From the NCBI GenBank assembly GCA_006176705.1, contig QRFJ01004281.1, positions 177,542 through 241,541 of the forward strand: 64,000 bases of DNA, in the 5' to 3' direction. This stretch comes from Cocos nucifera (taxonomy: Eukaryota > Streptophyta > Magnoliopsida > Arecales > Arecaceae). A program made the translations under genes and the position numbers. Below the pieces are notes generated by a model that was not told the origin of the DNA, ran no database searches, and saw only the letters and a program-made list of their open reading frames with translations. Below, piece after piece: positions 1 to 11,127 of the stretch. The first letter of the stretch is position 1. Each line of letters starts with the position of its first letter.

Positions 1-322
1 ATAACAAACTCCATGTCGTCCCAAGTGATCCACTATTTGATAGTTACGGCTATCACTATCAGTTTGTTATAGGCTCCATCTATAAAAGGGACCTTTCAAA
101 TACGTTTTCTCTAGACTTTCTTCTTTCTTCTAAAAATTCTACAACTTTCTTGACTGAGCACTCCATATCTGTTGACCGAAAAAGCTAACTTGACCATCGG
201 AGAATCTTGCCGGAGCCACCATCCCGAGTTCTGGATGAGACTTATTTTGTAGGTCATCGACGATGACCTCGTCTTCTCCGACTCCAGCACTTCTCCGACA
301 GCAATCAGATTTCGCATCAACA
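1..322 (+). mobile_element. Right end of an LTR (gag-only gypsy family), truncated by window edge
   Basis: The TATA-like TATAAAAG near position 80, the pyrimidine-rich leader and the terminal run ending GCATCAACA align base by base with the 3' ends of the LTRs at 13576-14550 and 17545-18516. The copy ends cleanly in CA at 322. The next bases (ATACCCAACT) are not the primer-binding sequence that follows the LTR at 14551, so this is a 3' LTR or solo LTR whose body lies left of the window. No coding capacity. Confidence 0.85.
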
Positions 323-2155
323 ATACCCAACTTAGTACAAATTATCGTTCTTAATTGGCAGCTTAGTACACCATTCTTCAACTCTAAACCTAACCTGCAA
401 ACAAGCCAAAGGACATATATCCAATGTTTTGTAATACAAACTGGTTGTTTGTTATTGTGTTCTCATTCCAATGCCTGGCAGTGCCCCACTTTATTGACGT
501 TTCCTTTTGTCGTCGAGGTCATGGCAATCCGATTGGAATAACTTCACCCAAAAACATGAACAAACTTCTCCCAAAGTGGTCACTCTCAACGAGAGAAGGA
601 ATAACAACCATATGAACCACCAATGTCTACTATGAAGCCGTTCCTCATCTTGTCCAGCCTCTGGTTAACTACTGGTCTTGTGGTGCATTCATGCAACCAC
701 TTCTAGGACTGAAACCCATACTTCTAGTAGGGTGCATTTCCCTTGATGAGCCCATGTTCTATCTACCGCCTAGGGACCATGGGATTTGCCTTCTATGTGT
801 GACCAACATCGCGTTTTCTGGACAGACATGAGACCAGAATGAAATGGTGAATGATGATGATCATAATGATGATAGCGTGCCGACGATGGCAAATGATAGT
901 TTTCTGAAGGTATTTGCATTGCTCTCATTCTCTGGTGCACCTAATTATTAACCTCGCTTTGCCCGATTTTTGGAAGTAGACCAGCAGCATTACCCCAGTG
1001 GGAGAAGTGGATGTCACACTGCATGTTGCAACTTGCAAGTGCGCAAGGTGCCTGGCCATTCACCGGAAACATTTGAGTTGAAAGCAATGATGGCCATCCA
1101 AACTGGTGCTAGGTCAATAGGTTGTCACATTTGTGTTGCAATATAAACAGCAAATGTCAGGATTGGATGCGATTGATTGAATGGAGTGGGATATCGACAT
1201 TATTGTGATTTGTGAATTGGTAATGAATGGTAGTAGACATTTTTCGCGATTTTGTTTGTTTTGTGGAAGCATGGTTTTTTGCTGAAAATAGTGTGAGAGG
1301 ATTGAAAGATGGAGGAGTTCATAAATAAGCCAAGCTTTATTTCTCGGCAGAAACTTATTTTCGCGTCCTACTGCCTTCAGAGAATGTAGAGAGAGAGAGA
1401 GAGGAGGGATGCGTGCATGAGATCCTTGGAAGAATGAGCGACCATAGGTGGGTTTGTGAAGGTGGGTACACCATTATTAATAGTGGCCGGTGGATTTGTT
1501 CGTGAGATGGACATCGAAGGGAAACTGGCGGGGCTTATGACAGATGGAAAGAGAATGACGAGGATAAGTTTTATAAAGAGAGGTGTGTTCAACGCTCCCA
1601 AGTCACTGCTTCTGAAGCTCTGATTGTCATCCAAATCAAATCCACGGTGATGCATCAGTCTTGCTGCTCGTAAAAGCCAAAGCTTGATTGGTTCGCATGT
1701 ACATATATTATTCTAGCGAACCACATTGGAGCATTTTGGTTCTCTAGTTTTCAAGTGCATGCGTTTCTGAATTAGATCACACGTCATCTATATGGACAAA
1801 AAGTTAAGATAATTTGGTTTGATGGATTAGTTTAATCAAAGATTATGATTCTAACAAATAACAATGTGTTTTTGTGTGCGTACGTGTGTGTGAGAGAGAG
1901 AGAATGAGGAGTGGTGTGGGTTGGAGGAAGGGTTCAGGTATGAGTTCGGTCACACGCACTACCTTTTAACAGGGGGGCGGAGGCGTCGTGTCGTTCCCGA
2001 ATACCCCGACAAAAACGTCAGCCTCCTCCTCTTTCCATAGAAAAAGTTATATTCTACTTTCTTTCTCCCTGTCACTCTCTTCCTCTCTCTCTCTCTCTCT
2101 CTCTCTCTACAATTAATCCCAATGGGTCAGCAGAACGTGTAAGGTTTTTTTTTTT
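323..2155. other. Non-coding stretch downstream of NCED
   Basis: No credible gene seen. It contains short GA/CT microsatellites (about 1387-1404 and 1890-1903, and a CT run at 2081-2109). Short ORFs here have no recognisable motifs and sit in mixed low-complexity sequence. Confidence 0.6.
2081..2109. repeat. (CT)n microsatellite
   Basis: Uninterrupted CT dinucleotide run of about 28 bases. Confidence 0.9.
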
Positions 2156-2315
2156 CTCCGTTACATTTTTTTTTCCCGCAAAACGGAAAATCTATAGGAT
2201 CGTTTTTCCACAATAACCACCCACTTCACTTGCTAGTCTCCGTTACATTTTTTTCCTACAAAACGGAAAAACTATAGGACTTTTTCCACGGTACCCACCC
2301 ACTGCACTTCCCATT
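2156..2315. repeat. 82-bp tandem duplication
   Basis: CTCCGTTACATTTTTTT followed by AAACGGAAAA, CTATAGGA, a TTTTCCAC run and ACCCACCCACT-like sequence appears twice, from 2156 and from 2238, a spacing of 82 bases. Non-coding. Confidence 0.8.
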
Positions 2316-3273
2316 CTCTGGCACAGAGCATCTCAAGGCATTAAATCTTCGACCTCTTATTCTCTCTCTCTCTCTCTCTAGGCTTTGAAATTTTGACCTC
2401 ATGTTCTCTCCCCAACCCCCCGCGTCACCCTCGGTCGGTAAATGCATGTTGAGAGAAAAAATATCCTTCCTCAACCTAAACCTTGGTTAAGTTTGTACAG
2501 GTGAAGGCCTTGCTTTTCACTTGGGAGGGGAGAGACAGAGGGGTTTGTGAATTGAGACATGGTTGTCTTATCTTCCACCCAAACAGATGGAAAAAAGTGG
2601 GGGGAGAGACATCCTTATTTGATACAGTTAACTTCTGTTGAAGAGCTTTAGGATTTAATTTTTAAAACCATTATGGTTTTTTAATTTGATATGATAAATA
2701 AATAAATCAGTCGGCCTTTATTACTGGCACTACTGCTCTATCCCGTCACCGAGAGAGAGGGGCTGATTCTGTGCAACAACAACAACAACATATACATATA
2801 TATTATATTCAGAATAATATTCACAAGCCAGGAAACCAAGGGGAGGGGGCCCCTGTGCTTCCCTACACACGAAAACATGATCCCCTTTCACTCGATGGAC
2901 GGAGACATGAGAAGATCGTGAGGAGAATTATTATGGAAAACAAAGGCATCATCATCAACCGTCTCGCTACCTATAAACTGAGAAGGGAATGGGGGGGGGA
3001 AAAAGGGGAAAGAAAGAATAACAGAGACCAGCTGAGCTCGGCAAACCTAACTACAGCCCCAAACAAAGCTACGAGCTGGTCTCTACTCTCTCGCAATCCT
3101 AAGTACCAGCAACTGTAGAAAGAAACCAACCGTAAAACCAAAACATGGTAGACCAAACAGAATAAACTAATCGGGGAGACTCCGGGGACCTCTGTCAAGC
3201 ATATCCCTCTGGTAAGATCTCCCCTCCCCCGCGAAGGAAGTAGTGGGAGGAGGAGGAGGTGTGGCCTCCTCTT
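2316..3273. other. NCED 3' flank / probable 3' UTR
   Basis: Non-coding on inspection; the part next to 3273 should contain the NCED 3' UTR on the minus strand. I did not see a clear AATAAA on that strand in the first 250 bases, so the polyadenylation site is not placed. Short ORFs here lack motifs. Confidence 0.5.
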
Positions 3274-5181
3274 CTATGCCTGTGACTCCAAGTCCTTCGA
3301 GTTGATGAATGTCCCATGAAAGCCATAGGGAACTCTGGATGGCAGCTTCACCGACGCCCGGAGCCGCATGTCGGCAGCGTTGACGATGAGCAGCTCCGAC
3401 TCGGACGTCGTTTCATCGTGCATGAAGGCCAGCACGTATCCGTCATCCTCCCTCGGCGATGCCGCATCCCTCGCGACGAAGTACGGCTCCCCGCCGTAGC
3501 GGTTGTCGCCGTACATGAACTTGGCCACCTCGCCTGTGAACAGGTCCACCTTCGCGAAGCCCGACACCTTGGGCCACGGCTCCGCGATGGCCAGGTAGGC
3601 GTAGCGGGTCTTCCGACCCAGCTTGTTCCGGTTCACCATTCCGGCCTCCAGGTTCAATTGGTCGTCGGGGGCGAGAATGTACCGGCGGTTGGACCTGCCG
3701 GTCGCTGGATCGAGCCGGATCTCCGACAGCACGCTCTTGAGGCTCTCGTCGTTTTCGTTGAATATGGAGTCGGCCGGCGTCATGCAGGAGCCGATGACGA
3801 CTACCTCGCCGGTGGCGGGCTCCTCCCATGCGTTCCAGAGGTGGAAACAGAAGCAGTCGGGGACGTCGACCCACATCATCTCAGACGCATCGGCGGCGTA
3901 CTTGGGGAGGATCCCGAAGCGGGAGGTCTTGCTCCGGTCGTAGACGACTGGCGAGCCGCCGCGGATCATCTCCTGGAGCTTGAACACTACCTGCTGGTCG
4001 GGGATGACGACGAAATTCTCGGTGATGGCGAAGTCGTGCATCATGGTCGGCTGGTCGAGGGGGATCTCGACGTCCGGCGATTTGTGGCCGTCGGGGGAGA
4101 AGCGGAAGTACTTGAGGTACGGCTTCTGGATGACGTCGTAGCTGAGAGTGAAGAGCTCGCGGGTGGCCGGGTCGAGCTTGGGGTGGGCGATCATGGCGGA
4201 GCGGAGCTGCCCGTCGAAGTCGTAGCGGCCGACGGTCTCGAGGTCGCCGGAGGGGGTGATGCGGACGTGGTAGGGGAGGTCGTCCTCCGACATGGCGAGG
4301 AGGCGATCGTAGAAGTAGATGAGGCCGGCGTTGGCGACGCCGGTGCCGTGGGAGGCGTCGACGAGGCCGAAGAGGCCGCGGGCGTAGAAGAGGAGGAGGC
4401 GGGCGATGCCGGAGTGGCCGTGGAGCTCGCCGATGGCCTTGGGGAAGACCGGCCGCCCGATCGCCCGCTCCTGCCGGAGGCGTTCCGTCTCGGTGAACCG
4501 GCACGCGTAGCTGGCGCTGCCATTGCGGAGGCGGACGGCGTGGACCATGCCGTCGCCGTCGAAGAAGTGGTGGCCGGCGACGGGCTCGAAGAGTGGGTTG
4601 GCGCCGTTCCGCACGTACACGCCATTGATGCACGGCGGGATCCGTCCGGAGACGGGGAGGTCCTGGTGGGGAGGCTGCTCGGCGACGGGAGCGAAGTTGC
4701 CGGCGATCTGGACGGCGGGGTCGGCGGTCTTGGGTAGGGGGTGCTGGCCTTCGAGCACGTTCGATATGAAGGCGTTCTCGACGGTGTCGAGGGCGGCGGC
4801 GGCCAGACGCTGGAGGAAATTCCACTGCGGCCGCCCGGTCTGAGGGCTCTGCTTCCGCCGATCGGGCTTGGTCGACGTCGCCGGCGACGGCGAGTCCTCC
4901 TTGAGATAAGGAGAAGGTGGGAAGTAGGAAGAGGAGTGGGTGGAGAGGTTGAGGATGGAATGGGAGGAGGTGGAGCAATGGATGGAGGTAGGATGGGGTG
5001 GAGGCTTTCTTAGTAATTTGATAGATTTAGAGCGGATGAGGCCCGAGAGAGGATTCGATTGGTGGGCTGTGTACAGGTGGTTGGCTACTCCTGAGTGAAG
5101 ATTGGTGGAGGCCATCATGGTTTTGGGTTCGAAGAAGGGGAGGAAGAGAGCAGAACGAGGATGGGGGAGTTTGGGCTCCAA
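3274..5181 (-). CDS. NCED: 9-cis-epoxycarotenoid dioxygenase (NCED), chloroplastic
   Basis: Single uninterrupted 635-residue ORF, the intronless layout usual for NCED. The family cleaves 9-cis-violaxanthin or 9'-cis-neoxanthin to xanthoxin, the committed step of abscisic acid synthesis, in plastids. Residues 1 to about 110 are rich in Ser, Pro and His and poor in acidic residues, like a transit peptide. An amphipathic helix (WNFLQRLAAAALDTVENAFI, 120-139) precedes the beta-propeller. The four iron-binding histidines are seen: H333 (IAHPKLDP), H382 (MMHDFAITEN), H447 (CFHLWNAWEE) and H622 (PYGFHGTF). The conserved NGVYVRNGANP (186-196) and FDGDGMVH (207-214) are intact. Stop codon TAG reads as CTA at 3274-3276. 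Met22/Met23 (codons at 5116-5118 and 5113-5115) are alternative starts; many family members begin MAS-like, so M23 (M-A-S-T) is possible. The gene is much more GC-rich than its surroundings. All key residues are present, so it is probably functional. Confidence 0.97.
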   Translation of the reverse strand: MEPKLPHPRSALFLPFFEPKTMMASTNLHSGVANHLYTAHQSNPLSGLIRSKSIKLLRKPPPHPTSIHCSTSSHSILNLSTHSSSYFPPSPYLKEDSPSPATSTKPDRRKQSPQTGRPQWNFLQRLAAAALDTVENAFISNVLEGQHPLPKTADPAVQIAGNFAPVAEQPPHQDLPVSGRIPPCINGVYVRNGANPLFEPVAGHHFFDGDGMVHAVRLRNGSASYACRFTETERLRQERAIGRPVFPKAIGELHGHSGIARLLLFYARGLFGLVDASHGTGVANAGLIYFYDRLLAMSEDDLPYHVRITPSGDLETVGRYDFDGQLRSAMIAHPKLDPATRELFTLSYDVIQKPYLKYFRFSPDGHKSPDVEIPLDQPTMMHDFAITENFVVIPDQQVVFKLQEMIRGGSPVVYDRSKTSRFGILPKYAADASEMMWVDVPDCFCFHLWNAWEEPATGEVVVIGSCMTPADSIFNENDESLKSVLSEIRLDPATGRSNRRYILAPDDQLNLEAGMVNRNKLGRKTRYAYLAIAEPWPKVSGFAKVDLFTGEVAKFMYGDNRYGGEPYFVARDAASPREDDGYVLAFMHDETTSESELLIVNAADMRLRASVKLPSRVPYGFHGTFINSKDLESQA

Positions 5182-5310
5182 GCTTCACCTTCTTTCGGGA
5201 GCGGTGGGGAGTTCGGGTCGGTGATTTTTTTTCTTTCTTTTTTTTTTTGGTTTTGTTACTGTTTTTTTGAAAAAAAAAAAACCATTTGAGGGGGTTCGAT
5301 TTGGGAGAGG
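5182..5310 (-). other. Probable NCED 5' UTR
   Basis: Lies between the TATA box (5331-5337) and the first ATG. It holds a T-rich tract (5227-5250) and an A tract (5269-5282) on the plus strand, which would make A-rich then T-rich leader sequence in the transcript. The transcription start is inferred from TATA spacing only. Confidence 0.5.
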
Positions 5311-5330
5311 GGTATTGGGAGACGGACTCT

Positions 5331-5337
5331 ATTTATA
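5331..5337 (-). promoter_or_regulatory. TATA box of NCED
   Basis: ATTTATA on the plus strand reads TATAAAT on the minus strand, within the palindrome CTCTATAAATAGAG (5327-5340). It lies 150 bases upstream of the first ATG, a normal plant spacing. Confidence 0.8.
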
Positions 5338-5410
5338 GAGTGTGGGAGAAGGGGAAGGGGGGTTGTTATTGAGTGAATGGAGGGCTCCGCAACGACACCT
5401 TCGAGAAGCC

Positions 5411-5418
5411 CCACGTGG
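5411..5418 (-). promoter_or_regulatory. G-box / ABRE-like element CCACGTGG
   Basis: A perfect 8-bp palindrome with the CACGTG core, about 75 bp upstream of the TATA box. bZIP (ABF/AREB) and bHLH factors are known to bind such sites, and ABA or drought induction of NCED genes is established. That this site is used is inference. Confidence 0.65.
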
Positions 5419-6054
5419 TGGATTCCACGGAAAGGAGAAATAGGGATCGACATGGATTTCTAAATGGCCGAACTAAAAAAATACTTCCTTTTTGTTTCAA
5501 AGAAAACGGAAGGGAAATAGTTTCGGGAGCTGTGTTTCGGGGTTGTTCGGAAGAAGGAGAGGGGGGGGGGGAGCGGTTTCTTGTGCGGCGAGGAGAGTGA
5601 CACGACCGGTTTGGTATTTCTCCGTTTGTCTCCTTTTTAGATTTTATTAAATGGATGAAAGACCCAGAGTATCGACTACCTCCAGAGTCAAAATAGTTAA
5701 TAGTAAGATTTGATAAAGAATTTTAGATCGGATGTCCATCTCCAGAGGAAAGAACCGGGCTGTGTTGATAGAACGTTGAGACTTGGAGATGGTCCCTCTC
5801 CCTCACCGGGTTCTCTGTCATTATAATTCCCAACACCCTCTGCCGATTTCCTTATGCTAAGCATTCTCACACCCCACGAGACCACCGCAACCGTAGCTAT
5901 ACGAGTATTTATCATCCACCTACCTACCAAATGGTACAAGAGGTTGCACCCATTTGGTTGAAGATTTAGTACATATATCATGTATTGCAAATGTTACGTA
6001 TTTTTGTACCTCTTATGTATATATTGTGGAATGGGATTTTAGAACAATTTACTC
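5419..6054. other. NCED distal promoter / intergenic
   Basis: No gene seen. Contains a G run near 5562-5571 and mixed sequence of no clear homology. Confidence 0.5.
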
Positions 6055-6057
6055 TTA

Positions 6058-6344
6058 GAATATGTTTGGTTTGTGATCGAAATCGGAATGGATTGGAATC
6101 ACAATTAGAACTGACTATATTTCCTAATATGTTTGGTTTATAATTGGAATAGCATTTGAATAATAGGAGAGAGAGAGAGAGAGAAAGAGTAGAGAGTAGA
6201 GATTAGATTTTGGAGAAGTGGGGTAATTTCTATTCCCCTCTAGAATGAAATTGAAATAGGACGTTTCCTTATTAGATGAGTAGAATGAGAGTCACCTGTT
6301 TCTATTTCCATTCCAATGTCTTACTCTCCCCACCAAACACGCCG
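6058..6344. mobile_element. Tourist/Harbinger-like MITE
   Basis: 287 bp flanked by TTA at 6055-6057 and 6345-6347. The ends are imperfect inverted repeats: GAATATGTTTGGT at the left, and ACCAAACACGCCG at the right (reverse complement CGGCGTGTTTGGT). TTA target duplications and a TGTTTGGT-containing TIR are typical of Tourist-like MITEs. A GA microsatellite lies inside (6169-6184). A related element is at 40782-41005. Confidence 0.75.
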
Positions 6345-6347
6345 TTA

Positions 6348-7939
6348 ATTTGATATCAGGGATGGATGGTACTGTTTTATAGGACGAATATGGTCTATGT
6401 TTCTACGATGTGCGTTATTTTTGAACCAAAGTTTGTTAGAAATGGAGAAGAAGACAGTATGCTCTACTGTTTCATGTTGACTGAACGAATCACGTCAACA
6501 TCCTGACAATGGCTACGATTCGAGGATGTGCGTTTTCTTTAGAGGTCCCCCACCCGGTCCTTCAAAATGTTCGGTGCTTATCGAGCATTTCAAGTTAAAA
6601 ACACGGCCAACGTAATGGAGAAACTTTCCTTGGTGAGTTCAACGCCATGTTTAGAATTTTGCCCAAATGACTAGTAGCCTTTCTCAGGTAACAAAAGAGG
6701 TCGCAAAATGGTGATCCTTCTAATGGTTGGTTGTTGCTGTTGTCCTCCTCCTTCCCCACTACAAAGGAAAGGGACTCATCAGTCCTGATGTTGGCCAATT
6801 AGGCAGCTGGGGCATCAAATAATTCTTTAAGATTTATTATTACCGGTTTCGTTAGTACATGACCATCGTGTAGCCTTCAGATGTCTGGTAAACAAAAAAA
6901 TATTATGGTGAGATGTGAGAGGAGAGATAGGCGTGGACTGCCTACATTGGCTGTCATGCTTGTTTCTTTTTATTTAATGCATTCTCGCGTTTGGTAGGAT
7001 TTGTTCTTAGAGGCCTTTTTTGCTTGAATGAAGTCGACCAATCCGAGCACTGCACTTTATTGAGGGCCTAACCGCGTACTTGACCGTTCCTACAATTAGG
7101 AATCCAAAGTCAAAAAAAAATTCCACCAACTAGAAATTTGTAACTAAAATAATAATAATAATAATAGATTGATAAAAGAAAAGTTAATCTTAATTATCAA
7201 CTCAAAATTAAGATGATGGTTGGATCGGATCAGATGCAATATCGATAAAAAATCTATCAATCTAGATCCAATCTATTTATTGGATTAAAATTTTAGATAC
7301 AAATTTAATTATTTTAATAAGTAGATAATACAACCCAATTTATTGTCGGTTGAATCGAATTAAATAGGTCAAATAAGTTAAGCATTATCATTTTCGAGTG
7401 GTAATACAAACCACATAGAAATTCCAAAAAACGTAAAAAAATAAGGAAGACAAGAGGAGGGACCCAGCAAGGATAGATTGTTGCTCGTTGGAACCTCAAA
7501 AACCGACTCCTATTTGGAAGATCGGTAGGCACCTTCCAAAACGGCACCGCCCACGTAGTCTATGCTTTGTCAAACGGCTGGTCTTCACCACATATCTCCC
7601 CTAACAAATCGAGATCACCACCCCATCTTGTCATCTAAAAGATCCATCCAACCGGATATTATGCTCCTTTATTATATAGAACAAGTCTTCCTCATTCACT
7701 TTTCAAAAGGAGAGCATGCCATCACGTGCTTGGATAGAAATGCAATCGAGCCGGATCGAATCGAGTAATTAAAAACTTAAATATAATTCAACTTAAAATA
7801 CTTGAGTTTGAAATTCGATTCAAAATTGACCGAGCTTTAATATTTTAATTTTAAATTCAATTCATGAAAAATAAACAAAACTCGAGATCGACTCGATTTG
7901 AATATAAATCGAGTCATATTCAAACTCGAAATCAAATCT

Positions 7940-7946
<7 letters not shown>
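6348..7946. other. Intergenic, AT-rich
   Basis: No gene seen. Includes an AAT triplet run near 7146-7164. At 7740-7930 there is sequence rich in TCGAG/CTCGA words that recurs beyond the TA array (8100-8200), possibly the arms of an old unclassified repeat interrupted by the microsatellite. Confidence 0.4.
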
Positions 7947-8032
<86 letters not shown>

Positions 8033-8033
8033 A
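7947..8033. repeat. (TA)n microsatellite
   Basis: Almost pure TA for about 85 bases with one interruption (ATGTATA near 8019). The apparent poly-Ile/Tyr reading frame across it is an artefact. Confidence 0.95.
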
Positions 8034-10007
8034 TAAATAAAAATAATATTATTAAAAAATATATATATATTAAAATAGGTTTGCGAGTTTTCAAGTCAAA
8101 TATTTTGCTATTTGAGCTCGAGCTCGATTTGCATATTCGAGCTTAACTCGAATTCGATAATAATCCAGTTGAGTTGAGCTTGAATTCGAGTCAAGTCCAA
8201 GTAGCTTATAGGTAACATCGATCAACTTGTTTGCAATTCTATTTGAGAGAGATCAAGGGAAAGAGAAGTGCTATAATTGTTCAGTTGAAATAAAATGGCT
8301 TCAGCTTTCGATCATTAGCTAACAGACGTATCTCTCTTCGTACGTTTCTCTTCATCCTGCACACACCGAGCAAATGTTGGATTGGCTCCGATCATTGGTC
8401 TCTGGTCTCATGACCGACCGCCCATCGCATTGAGGTTGGGGATTCTTTTATCCTACGTTTGCGTGAGAAATTATAAGCTTATGATGGCGTCTCCTGATCG
8501 TTCGGTTGGGCATCCTCGAATCGATCCACGTGCCAACACAAGCTGGATACACTTGGCGATCTCCGGTATTTCTCATTTGATATAATGGAAATGGAGGCCA
8601 GCTCTTTTGGACACCTGCCCTTTTCATCCGGTTTCCATGTATTTCAAATTATAACGGTCATCTTCCAATCTGATGGAGTAATTGGGATATTCTAGTGATT
8701 GGCACGATGCCGCTAGCTGATGTGGGTAGCTTATGGCGTGCTTGATGGTCCATGATGCTCCGTGAATCTTAGATACTTGAATACAGGAATCGGATTGGCA
8801 TGCCTTCATTTCCCTATCAATTATTTATGCCAAAATGACTCATCGTGCTGACACTGCATTGGCATGTCACGTCGTGACTCGATCAATTTGTCCAAATTGC
8901 ACTAACCCCCAAGAACGCAGCAGTCTCCCTACGCCATCCTAACATGAGGAAGTAACGAGGTAATTGAACGGCAAAGCATAGCATCATTTATCTATCGAAG
9001 AAAATAAACCTAATTCTTCATTGACCAACGATAGTGATGTTATCTACTCAAATACGATTTAATTTTTTGAGCCATCCGAGGAGGCCCAATTCCTAACGAA
9101 CCGGAACGGATCGGTGGGTTCGACCGATTCACCCTTGATGGAAGATTTGGCCACCATTTCTGCACTTTCTAGCACTCGTATGACCATGTACGTGTGGACC
9201 CAAACCTGGCTCAATTACTCGGATAGACCTTGAGCTAACCATGACTGCTTGCCACCCTGCAATCCCTAGCATTGCTAGTATTTTCAGTGACTGGTGGATC
9301 AACGACAGCCGCCCATTTCCCTCTGTCCAAGTCTCAGGGTGCTGCCAAATTCGTGTAGTCTAAAGTCCTAACAAGTGGGAAGGCGTAGCTATTATCATTT
9401 ATCGCTTCACCTGTGTCAGCATGTTCTCTACGGTGGAACATAACCTTTCAATATTGATCAGACAAACAGTGAGCCATGCGGATCATGGAGATCATTTTCA
9501 TAGGTTTAGGCATCCCGTCACAGTTATGGTCTATTGCTTGACCCAATGGTCATGATCATGTCCTCTCTATTTTTCCTAATTTGATCATTAGTGGCCACCT
9601 TGGTGCTTGATTTGTCCTACAAGACCGCGAGGTCTTTTCTGATCCCAGTTGCATGATTTATCCATGGAGGGACTATCATTTGGATCGACCGACTTGATGA
9701 TCGCCGCTTGTTTTTGATCTTATTGAGGTACCTTCCTAACATCATGGCCCCTCGCAGTAGCGGCAGCCATGTAGCAACTTAGGTAGGATAAAATGTACCA
9801 ATTCTTAAAGCAAGATGTCGAGATGGAGTGCGGGAGAAATTGGCACATAATTTACCTCAGCTGCATTAACATGCAAATTTAGACCGAGCATCACAAGTCA
9901 CGAGAGCTATCGGATTCTAACTTGAGTAAGTTGTTAGAAAGAAATGAAGGATTTGACGAAGTCAACACGATGATGGATCTACCATTATACTGAAGAAATA
10001 TCAAAAT
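8034..10007. other. Intergenic stretch, no gene recognised
   Basis: Short ORFs only, none with recognisable motifs. It ends at the LTR of the Tat element. Confidence 0.45.
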
Positions 10008-10690
10008 TGTTGCTCCTAGATCTTCCAACTTGAGGTCGGCCGACGAGGATGGAGGAGCTCGGCCATCGACAAATATGAGGCCAAAGATAAATTTGGCTAG
10101 AGCTTCATCCATTTACCTATAATAAAGTTTCCATCGGAGTGTTCTCCGGTGAAGACCCTTCGACGCTCAAGTTAGGAGATAGGAGAATAATAAGGAGAGA
10201 AAGTGTCGAATTGAATGGCATATCTGGAGGGTTCCGGAGTCTCTTTATTTATAGGGGAGGAGTTGGAGTCGTATCCATTTCGAACTCTAACGGCTTTCCG
10301 AGTTAGTTGTCCTGGATTGATTCGAAAGATTTCTTTCCTTCTTTGGAGATGGGATTGCGAAAGATTTCTCTTTTTTCGAATTTTTCGATTCGGAAAGGAT
10401 GCAATTTCAGCAGGGATGGTTGTAGGTCGGTCGTTGATGAGCTATGAGCCTATTCACGTAGCTCGACGGCCGACCTGAATCCAATGAGGATGAGGTATGA
10501 AGGTCTACCTCATTTTATTAGAAGGCGATCTTCAGTAGGTCGGTCGGAATTATAGGTCGGTCGAAATTGTAGGTCGGCTTACAGCTAACCGTGGGCGAAG
10601 TGTCGCATTGTTTCGCTCAGACAATCCATTGGAGTAGGTCGGCGGTCGATCCTAAACAGGCCGAGGCCATACCAGCCTCATTCCACAACA
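10008..10690 (-). repeat. 3' LTR of the Tat element
   Basis: Begins TGTTGCTCC and ends CCACAACA in plus orientation and aligns along its length with 23202-23865. It carries an extra 17-bp duplication (near 10553-10575, a repeat of the TAGGTCGGTCG motif) absent from the other copy. By eye the two LTRs differ at about 11% of positions, mostly transitions. Confidence 0.92.
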
Positions 10691-10958
10691 GTTTGCCCTC
10701 TACTTACGAGGTCGATCTTCCTCTAAGCGATCGATGTAAGTATCCTGTCGAAGCTGAGGTCAATCTTCAAATCATGCCTGTATTACAGTGTTGGAGATCG
10801 ATAGCATGACAAGATTGGAAGAAGTTCATCAGCCATGAAATCTAACCGTCCGCTGCTTTGCTCCTGGTTTACGCATCCCAATTAATGGGTATCTGACACC
10901 TAGCAAAGATCTAAGAGGGTAAATGAAATGGGAGTAAATCGAAGCCATCCATGCCTCT

Positions 10959-10967
10959 TATAAATAG
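10959..10967 (+). promoter_or_regulatory. TATA box for the antisense ORF inside the Tat element
   Basis: TATAAATAG on the plus strand, opposite to the element's coding direction and about 160 bp before the ATG at 11128. Position and sequence fit a plant core promoter. Activity is not shown. Confidence 0.55.
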
Positions 10968-11127
10968 GGTATGTATTACTCTTTTTGACTACTACTATTG
11001 CTTAAAGGGTGAACTCCGATACTTTGCGCGAAGAATAGTTTGGACTCAGCGGAGCTACCGTCGATCCCGTCCTAACTTTCCTTGTTGTTCGGCCTCCTCA
11101 CCCTTTAGGTCAATCTCCTCCGTACTC

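Noticed and set aside
3316..4737. 473-codon plus-strand ORF
   Set aside because: Exact antisense of NCED; GC-rich third positions remove stops. Its composition is Val/Gly/Glu/Asp-rich with no domain.
3881..4978. 365-codon minus-strand ORF in another frame
   Set aside because: Overlaps NCED in the wrong frame; Arg/Pro-rich shadow sequence.
7898..8146. ORF reading poly Ile-Tyr
   Set aside because: Translation of a TA microsatellite.
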